Part shown: piece after piece, positions 1 to 5,744 of the stretch
Position numbering within the stretch: position 1 is the stretch's first letter
How the letters are laid out: each line of letters starts with the position of its first letter
Origin: Dehalococcoidales bacterium
Lineage (GTDB): Bacteria > Chloroflexota > Dehalococcoidia > Dehalococcoidales > UBA5760
Assembly (NCBI GenBank): GCA_016931015.1
Contig: JAFGFP010000097.1
Location: forward strand, 1 to 5,744
Length of the DNA stretch: 5,744 nucleotides
Direction: 5' to 3'
Notes under the pieces: generated by a model
Told to the model about the DNA's origin: nothing
The model's database searches: none
Seen by the model: the letters and a program-made list of their open reading frames with translations, nothing else
Translations under genes and position numbers: made by a program

Positions 1-1122
1 CAGTCGCGGGCCCTGGAGGAAGCCTTTGTCCGCTTCGGCACCGCCTACAAGCTGGTCGCCGGCACCCGCTTCTACGAGCGCCGCGAGGTTAAGGACATTA
101 TCGCCTATCTTCGCCTTATCCAGAACCCGGATGACAGCGTCAGCCTGCTGCGTATTATCAATGTACCCGGGCGGGGCGTCGGTAAGCAGACCCTGGCCAA
201 GCTCTCCAGCCTGGCGCGTTCGTTGGGAGTGTCCCAGTATGAGGCGCTGCGCCGCCTGGACGGGCTAAAAGACAGCGAGGAGCCCCCCTTCACCCCCCAG
301 GCCACCCGGGCCTTACTCGCCTTTACCGAGGTAATGGAGGAGCTTATCGCCCGCAGCCGGGAAGTCGGCGCGGTCGAGCTACTCGACCTGGTGGTGAAGC
401 GTACCGGCTATCAGGAGTATCTCCTCGCCCAGCCGGACGGCGAGGAGCGCTGGGATAACATCCTGGAGCTACGCACCGTAGCCCAGCAGTACCGCGATTT
501 ACCGCCCCCTGAGGGCCTGACCGCCTTCCTGGAGGGGGTGACCCTGGTCTCCGATGTCGACGGGCTTGATGAGACGGTGGATGCGGCCACCCTGATTACC
601 CTGCACCAGGCCAAGGGACTCGAGTTTCCGGTGGTCTTTATCGTCGGCGTCGAGGAGGGTATCCTGCCCCATATCAGGTCGTTCGACGACCCGGGCCAGA
701 TGGAGGAAGAACGGCGGCTGTGTTACGTCGGTATCACCCGGGCCAAGAGGCGGGTGTATCTGGTGCACGCCTTCCGCCGTAATTTCCGGGGCAGCAGCAA
801 CGTGAGCCAGCCGTCCCGTTTCTTAGACGACATCCCGCGCCACCTGGTTTCGGGCAGTAGCCTCTGGGCGGGAGAGGATAAAAAAGTAGCCTCGGCGGTC
901 TATTCCTGGAACCGCTCCCCGGCATTCAGCCCGCCGCCTCATGAGGGCGTGGTCCTGCCGGAGGTCAAGGCGGGTAGCCGTGTCCGCCACGCCGTCTTCG
1001 GCGAGGGGGTGGTGGTAAGCTCCCGGGCCGTGGACGGTGACTACGAAGCGGTGGTCGCCTTCGAAGGGGCCGGGGTAAAGAGGCTGCTCCTCAGCTTCGC
1101 CCGGCTGGAGAAAGTAGAGTAA
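1..1122 (+). CDS. pcrA: ATP-dependent DNA helicase PcrA/UvrD, C-terminal part (5' truncated)
   Basis: This is the C-terminal 373 residues of a superfamily 1A 3'-5' DNA helicase; the reading frame is open from base 1, so the N-terminal half, including the Walker A motif, lies outside the window. Seen in fragment numbering: the start QSRALEEAF resembles motif IV; GTRFYERREVKD and NVPGRGVG follow, both typical of domain 2 of PcrA/UvrD; motif V is HQAKGLEFPVVF (about 202-213); motif VI is EEERRLCYVGITRAKRR (about 235-251), whose arginine R247 corresponds to the ATP-contacting finger. Residues about 322-373 (VKAGSRVRHAVFGEGVV...) match the small C-terminal Tudor-like domain that in PcrA/UvrD binds RNA polymerase. 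Family role: unwinding in nucleotide excision repair, mismatch repair and conflict resolution. The stop TAA at 1120-1122 lies four bases before mutL, so the two are probably co-transcribed. PcrA and UvrD cannot be separated reliably from this part; related Rep is less likely given the C-terminal domain. Confidence 0.95.
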   Translation, partial: QSRALEEAFVRFGTAYKLVAGTRFYERREVKDIIAYLRLIQNPDDSVSLLRIINVPGRGVGKQTLAKLSSLARSLGVSQYEALRRLDGLKDSEEPPFTPQATRALLAFTEVMEELIARSREVGAVELLDLVVKRTGYQEYLLAQPDGEERWDNILELRTVAQQYRDLPPPEGLTAFLEGVTLVSDVDGLDETVDAATLITLHQAKGLEFPVVFIVGVEEGILPHIRSFDDPGQMEEERRLCYVGITRAKRRVYLVHAFRRNFRGSSNVSQPSRFLDDIPRHLVSGSSLWAGEDKKVASAVYSWNRSPAFSPPPHEGVVLPEVKAGSRVRHAVFGEGVVVSSRAVDGDYEAVVAFEGAGVKRLLLSFARLEKVE

Positions 1123-1126
1123 TACC

Positions 1127-2835
<1,709 letters not shown>

Positions 2836-2839
<4 letters not shown>

Positions 2840-4395
2840 GCCCCCAGAAAGACGGCTAACCCCAGGCTCTCCAGGAGCATGAATATCCCAATCCCGACCA
2901 GGATACAGCCGGCGACGAGGTGCATCTTGCTGATGTTTCTTTCCTTCCACAGGTAGAAGTCCTGGATGCGGCTGGTTCCCAGAAAGACCCCGGCGACGAT
3001 GATTATCAGGGGAATGATGAAGATCAGATTGTAGATGAGCAGCAGGGGCGCGCCTTGAGACAGGGGCACGCTGGCGATAATCTGGGAGGCGATAACATAC
3101 GGCCCGATGGTACAGGGCAGGAGGAAGAAGGTTACAATCAAGCCGGTGACGAAGGCGCCCTTGGTCGAGGTTATGTTATTCATTATCTTCTTGACCCTGG
3201 GCCGCATGAAAAGGGGCATCTCGGTGCCGATGCCTCCCGGTTTGTATCTTATGAAGTCTCTGATGTTCAGGGTCCCGAAGACGATGGCGGCTATCGACAC
3301 TCCGAGGTAAATCCAGTTGCCGACCCCCTTTAGCTGCTGGATTTCCTGATAGAACCTTACCAAAAGCAGGCCGTAGACGAAATACATGGCCAGCACCGCC
3401 CCGATGAAGGCTATCCCGGCGAATAGTATGCTGCGCCGGTTGCCCGGGTTGTAGGTGGTGATGGAGACCAGCATGAGCAGTAACACGGCGAAGGCGCAGG
3501 GGTTTACCGCGTCGGCGGCGGCCAGCGACAGAATCTTGGGCATGGTGAGCTTGGGCAGGGTTGGCTCGGTTGGAGTAGTCGGCTCGGTCGGCGTGGTTGG
3601 CTCGGTCGGAGTAGTCGGCTCGGTCGGAGTGGTTGGTTCTGTTGGAGTAGTCGGCTCGGTCGGCGTGGTTGGCTCCGTCGGTTCGGTCGGCTCTACCGGG
3701 GTGACCGGCTCCGTCGGGGTGATATCCTCGCCGTTCCATTGGAATGTCCAGTCGCCGATGGTAACGCCGTGCTCGAAGCTGACCTCTCCGCCGGGGATAG
3801 CAATCACTTCCGGATCGATGGTTTCAGACTCAGCATCCTGAAGAATGTCGTCCGGGTTATCGCTGGTGAGCAGGCTCTTGAGTAGCTCGCTGTCCCCCTC
3901 GGGGCCGTTCTTGATTAAGACCCTGTCCTGGTGCCAGATTAGGGGGTAGCCGGGCAGGGAAACCAGGTCGAGGTCGCTGAAGCTCTGGGAGCTACCGTCA
4001 ATCAGGGGACACTCGTTAGTCTCCATCTCGTCGAGCGTTTCCCGAATCTGGCCCATGATCTGGTGATAGCCGGGAAGTAGCTGCTCCTGTCCGAAAATCA
4101 TCAGGGGGATGCCGTAGCCGGTATCGTAGGTAGTCACGTAGTCGCTGAATACCGCGGCGTTCTCTGGCTCGCCGTAAATCTCGTATTCGATAACGACCAG
4201 CCCGGGGTATTCCCCGGGTAGCTCACTGGTTATGAGCGGGCTGGTCATCTCGCAGTGGTTACAGCCGATACCGGTAAAGTAGACGGTGCAGACGTAGTCC
4301 TCCGGGCCGGCGGCCAGGGCGGGGGAGCTCAGGCCCAGCCCCCAGACACCGAGCGCCAGGAAGGGTACCACGAGTTTTAACAGCTTCTTCATCAT
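2836..4395 (-). CDS. Secreted thioredoxin-like domain fused through a TTPTEP-repeat linker to a CcdA/DsbD-type membrane domain
   Basis: 519 residues, probably a transmembrane thiol-disulfide reductase. Residues 1-29 form a signal peptide (KK, hydrophobic core, SPALAA). Residues about 33-130 look thioredoxin/glutaredoxin-like: strand VCTVYFTGIG, redox motif C45-N-H-C48, and GIPLMIFG ending in a proline-containing strand. C36 and C129 are further cysteines. Residues 131-225 are a stretch I do not recognise. Residues about 226-281 are a Thr/Pro/Glu linker with six perfect TTPTEP units. The rest resembles CcdA/DsbD-beta, with six membrane segments at about 288-312, 321-346, 361-378, 413-437, 449-473 and 491-516. 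C300 in NPC (first helix) and C428 in LLPCT (fourth helix) match the buried cysteine pair of that family. Family knowledge: CcdA passes electrons from cytoplasmic thioredoxin to outside thiol proteins; here the partner seems built in. The start ATGATG is fixed by an in-frame TAA nine bases upstream. lepB lies 43 bases upstream. The real substrate (cytochrome c maturation or general disulfide reduction) is unknown. Confidence 0.87.
3563..3670. repeat. Six tandem 18-bp units encoding (TTPTEP)6, with a 36-bp higher-order period
   Basis: Units lie at 3563, 3581, 3599, 3617, 3635 and 3653, each 18 bases, e.g. ggctcggtcggagtagtc on the plus strand. Units 1, 3 and 5 end in gtagtc and units 2, 4 and 6 end in gtggtt; units 2 and 6 are identical. 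This gives a 36-bp A-B period. Read on the minus strand each unit codes for the same hexapeptide, so all differences between units are synonymous. Degenerate nine-base half-units and two more diverged units continue to 3724. It encodes the extracytoplasmic linker between the thioredoxin-like and membrane domains. It is a coding minisatellite and not a CRISPR array, because the units abut without spacers. Confidence 0.95.
3671..3724. repeat. Degenerate flank of the TTPTEP repeat
   Basis: Two nine-base half-units (ggctccgtc at 3671 and ggttcggtc at 3680) are followed by two diverged 18-base units at 3689 and 3707 (ggctctaccggggtgacc and ggctccgtcggggtgata). On the minus strand they encode ITPTEPVTPVEPTEPTEP, the membrane-distal start of the linker. 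They look like older, eroded copies of the unit seen in the regular array. Confidence 0.8.
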
Positions 4396-4424
4396 CCAGA
4401 CTTAAACAGCCGGGTCGGGGCTGG

Positions 4425-4432
4425 CTCCTTCC
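4425..4432 (-). promoter_or_regulatory. Shine-Dalgarno-like GGAAGGAG far upstream of the thioredoxin-CcdA start
   Basis: On the minus strand the 43-base gap after lepB contains GGAAGGAG, a strong anti-16S match, but 29 bases separate it from the ATG at 4395. An in-frame TAA lies between them, and no ATG, GTG or TTG follows the motif at normal spacing. It may be chance, or it may act through RNA folding that brings it closer to the start. Confidence 0.3.
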
Positions 4433-4438
4433 AATCGT

Positions 4439-4951
4439 CTAATCCAGCAGCGCATAGCTGGGTATAGTTCCCGGCGGCCAGATTGACAACCAGACCTTAC
4501 CGATGATGTTCTCCCGGGGTACCGTCCCCCAGCTGTGGGAGTCGTTACTGTGGTTACGGTTGTCCCCGAGGACGAAGTACTCCCCCTCGGGGATTTCCTT
4601 CATTTCCATGGTATACGTGGGGTATTCTTTAATGTAGGGTTCGTCTATTGTCTGGCCGTTGAGGTAGACGGTGCCCTCTTTTATTTCGATGGTGTCGCCG
4701 GGCAGGGCGATGAGGCGCTTGATGAAGTCGTGGCGGCTTTCGCTCGGCGGCTGGAAGATAATCACCTCGCCCCGCTGCGGGTCGCGGAAGTGGTAGACGG
4801 CTTTATTGACCATCAAGCGCTGTCCATCCTCGAAGCTGGGCTCCATGCTGCTGCCGAGCACCACGGAGCTTTGCACCGTGGCGCGGGACAGGAAAAAGAC
4901 ACCGATAGCGATGAGGACGATGGCTAAAACCTGACGGAGCTGGGAATTCAT
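4439..4951 (-). CDS. lepB: Signal peptidase I
   Basis: This membrane serine protease cuts signal peptides from exported proteins on the outer face of the cytoplasmic membrane. The 170-residue protein has one N-terminal membrane anchor (about 7-22, LAIVLIAIGVFFL), then the S26 family boxes in order: SSMEPS with nucleophile S35; RGEVIIF (60-66); the general-base box DFIKRLIALPGD with K78; and GDNRNHSNDSHSWG (129-142) followed by IIGKVW. All catalytic residues of the Ser-Lys dyad are present. The single anchor and short length resemble the Gram-positive type more than the two-anchor E. coli enzyme. The ATG gives the normal N-terminus. Upstream, a TTGACC / TATAAG promoter-like pair places the predicted transcription start only about two bases before the ATG, with no usable ribosome-binding site nearby. 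The downstream neighbour, 43 bases away, encodes a signal-peptide-bearing redox protein, itself a plausible substrate. Confidence 0.96.
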   Translation of the reverse strand: MNSQLRQVLAIVLIAIGVFFLSRATVQSSVVLGSSMEPSFEDGQRLMVNKAVYHFRDPQRGEVIIFQPPSESRHDFIKRLIALPGDTIEIKEGTVYLNGQTIDEPYIKEYPTYTMEMKEIPEGEYFVLGDNRNHSNDSHSWGTVPRENIIGKVWLSIWPPGTIPSYALLD

Positions 4952-4959
4952 CTGCTCTA

Positions 4960-4989
4960 CTTATACTACCTCTTCCTTAGCTGGGTCAA
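4960..4989 (-). promoter_or_regulatory. Predicted sigma-A-type promoter of lepB (leaderless layout)
   Basis: On the minus strand TTGACC (4989-4984) and TATAAG (4965-4960) are separated by 18 bases; each hexamer matches five of six consensus positions. The transcription start expected seven bases after the -10 box would fall near 4953, two bases before the lepB ATG, so the mRNA would be essentially leaderless. A perfect TATAAT at 4999-4994 on the same strand is an alternative -10, but I see no good -35 for it. Confidence 0.55.
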
Positions 4990-5057
4990 GTCAATTATAG
5001 CCTATCTCTCCTTATTCTGCTAGCCGACGGTTTGCCTTAGCGGCCGGGCTCCCAGGT

Positions 5058-5087
5058 TTGCACTTTTTTCAGGCCAGGTGCTAGAAT
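5058..5087 (+). promoter_or_regulatory. Predicted sigma-A-type promoter of ribD (leaderless layout)
   Basis: TAGAAT at 5082-5087 matches the -10 consensus at five of six positions. A weak -35 lies at TTGCAC (5058-5063, spacing 18) or TTTGCA (5057-5062, spacing 19). The transcription start expected near 5094 would be three bases before the ribD ATG. The AGGTG at 5076-5080 overlaps the promoter spacer and is too far (16 bases) from the ATG to be a normal ribosome-binding site. No FMN riboswitch consensus is visible in the spacer. Confidence 0.45.
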
Positions 5088-5096
5088 GGCGATAGC

Positions 5097-5744
5097 ATGG
5101 ACTATATGGCGCAGGCACTCTCTCTGGCCCGGTTGGCTTTGGGGCAGGTCAGTCCTAATCCGGCGGTCGGTGCGGTAGTCGTTAGAGACGGCGAGGTGGT
5201 GGGGCAGGGATATACCCGGCCCCCCGGTCTAGACCATGCTGAGAAAGTCGCCCTGAAGCAGGCCGGCGAGCGGGCTCATGGTGGGGTAATGTACGTTACC
5301 CTGGAGCCGTGCTGTCATCAGGGGCGCACCCCACCCTGCACCCGGGCGATTATCGGGGCGGGCATTGCCGAGGTTCACCTCGCCAACCTCGATGTTAACC
5401 CTCAGGTGTCGGGAAAGGGTAAAGACGAGCTGGAGCGGGCGGGCATCCGGGTGGTGGTGGGCGAGTGCCAGGCCGAGGCCAGTCAGCTTAACGAGGCCTA
5501 TGCCAAGTTTATTACCGAGGGCGTGCCCTTCGTTACCGTAAAGTTTGCCATGAGCCTGGACGGGAAGATTGCCACCAGAAGCGGCGATTCCCGATGGATT
5601 AGCGGAGAGCTATCCCGGAAGCGGGTGCACAACCTGCGCTACATCGCCGATGCCGTTATGGTCGGGGTGGGTACGGTGCTCGCCGACGACCCCCGGCTTA
5701 CGGCCCGGTGCTGCGGTAAAGGTGGGGTATTAAAGAAGCAGCCG
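5097..5744 (+). CDS. ribD: Bifunctional riboflavin biosynthesis protein RibD (deaminase/reductase), 3' truncated
   Basis: RibD performs the second and third steps of riboflavin synthesis: deamination of the pyrimidine intermediate made from GTP, then NADPH-dependent reduction of the ribose side chain. 216 residues are present and the frame is open to the window end. The deaminase domain (about 1-145) shows SPNPAVGAVVVRDG (19-32), zinc ligand H47 and catalytic E49 in HAE, and zinc ligands C72 and C81 in PCCHQGRTPPC. The reductase domain begins at FVTVKFAMSLDGKIATRSGDSRWISG and reaches GVGTVLADDPRLTAR; about 140-160 residues are probably missing. The ATG at 5097 gives the usual N-terminus (MDYMAQALSLA); an in-frame ATG at 5106 is a second choice, and the ATG at 5086 is out of frame. 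Unusual: the loop before the active site reads GYTRPPGLDHAE, where E. coli and Bacillus enzymes have GYH...G.PHAE, and HAE is followed by KVAL instead of VHAL/VNAL. Other rib genes may follow to the right. Confidence 0.95.
   Translation, partial: MDYMAQALSLARLALGQVSPNPAVGAVVVRDGEVVGQGYTRPPGLDHAEKVALKQAGERAHGGVMYVTLEPCCHQGRTPPCTRAIIGAGIAEVHLANLDVNPQVSGKGKDELERAGIRVVVGECQAEASQLNEAYAKFITEGVPFVTVKFAMSLDGKIATRSGDSRWISGELSRKRVHNLRYIADAVMVGVGTVLADDPRLTARCCGKGGVLKKQP

Noticed and set aside
26..268. Open frame overlapping the pcrA fragment
   Set aside because: It is a shadow frame: low-complexity Ser/Ala/Pro-rich translation, whereas the overlapping frame is a clear helicase.
3563..3724. Possible CRISPR array
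   Set aside because: The units are 18 bp, abut directly with no unique spacers, and encode a regular peptide in frame.
3455..3841. Plus-strand open frame encoding a Val-Gly-Ser repeat (VGSVGV)
   Set aside because: It is the antisense shadow of the TTPTEP repeat; the minus-strand frame has a signal peptide, catalytic motifs and membrane helices, and third-position synonymous variation.
4535..4927. Plus-strand open frame opposite lepB
   Set aside because: It is antisense to the conserved signal peptidase boxes and shows no recognisable motifs.
4994..4999. Perfect TATAAT on the minus strand as the main lepB -10 box
   Set aside because: No acceptable -35 lies 16-18 bases upstream, and the TTGACC/TATAAG pair downstream is better overall; kept only as an alternative.
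5022..5069. Rho-independent terminator (GC-rich stretch followed by TTTTTT at 5064-5069)
   Set aside because: The inverted pairing is poor (only about four bases, AGCC/GGCT, pair well), the T-run is separated from the GC-rich part, and no plus-strand gene ends nearby.
4952..5096. FMN riboswitch upstream of ribD
   Set aside because: The spacer is only 145 bases and shows none of the conserved RFN-element core motifs; the predicted transcription start also leaves no leader.
5086..5178. 30-codon open frame from ATG 5086 with AGGTG at good spacing
   Set aside because: It is out of frame with ribD, overlaps it, gives a Trp/Arg-rich peptide with no family resemblance, and its ATG overlaps the predicted -10 box.

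Overview
The window is a GC-rich piece of a bacterial chromosome holding five protein genes on both strands, two of them cut by the window edges. The protein style suggests a Chloroflexota lineage, perhaps Dehalococcoidia: a PcrA-type helicase next to an endonuclease-type MutL, a short 170-residue signal peptidase I, and a RibD with an unusual deaminase loop. This placement comes from recognising sequence character and was not tested by any search. No RNA gene, insertion sequence, CRISPR array or phage gene is visible.

Layout. Positions 1-1122 (+) hold the C-terminal half of a PcrA/UvrD helicase. Four bases later comes mutL (1127-2839, +), which starts with TTG. mutL ends tail to tail with a minus-strand gene, and the two stop codons share the palindrome CTAG at 2836-2839. 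That minus-strand gene (2836-4395) encodes a secreted thioredoxin-like domain, a (TTPTEP)6 linker and a six-helix CcdA/DsbD-type membrane domain. Upstream of it, 43 bases away and in the same direction, is lepB, signal peptidase I (4439-4951, -). A 145-base divergent spacer (4952-5096) separates lepB from ribD (5097 to the window end, +), which is truncated on the right.

How the genes fit together. pcrA and mutL form a DNA-repair pair: MutL nicks the error-containing strand and a UvrD/PcrA helicase can unwind from a nick. lepB and the thioredoxin-CcdA gene form a cell-envelope pair, one processing exported proteins and the other probably moving reducing equivalents across the membrane to an extracytoplasmic thiol domain. 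ribD begins riboflavin synthesis genes that may continue to the right.

Most notable points. (1) The N-terminal thioredoxin-like / repeat linker / CcdA architecture, whose predicted topology agrees with the positive-inside rule. (2) An 18-bp tandem repeat with a hidden 36-bp period in which every base difference is synonymous. (3) Promoter-like elements for lepB and ribD whose -10 boxes lie only 8-9 bases from the start codons, predicting leaderless mRNAs in both directions. I do not see a clearly new multi-gene system; the fusion protein is the best candidate for further attention.
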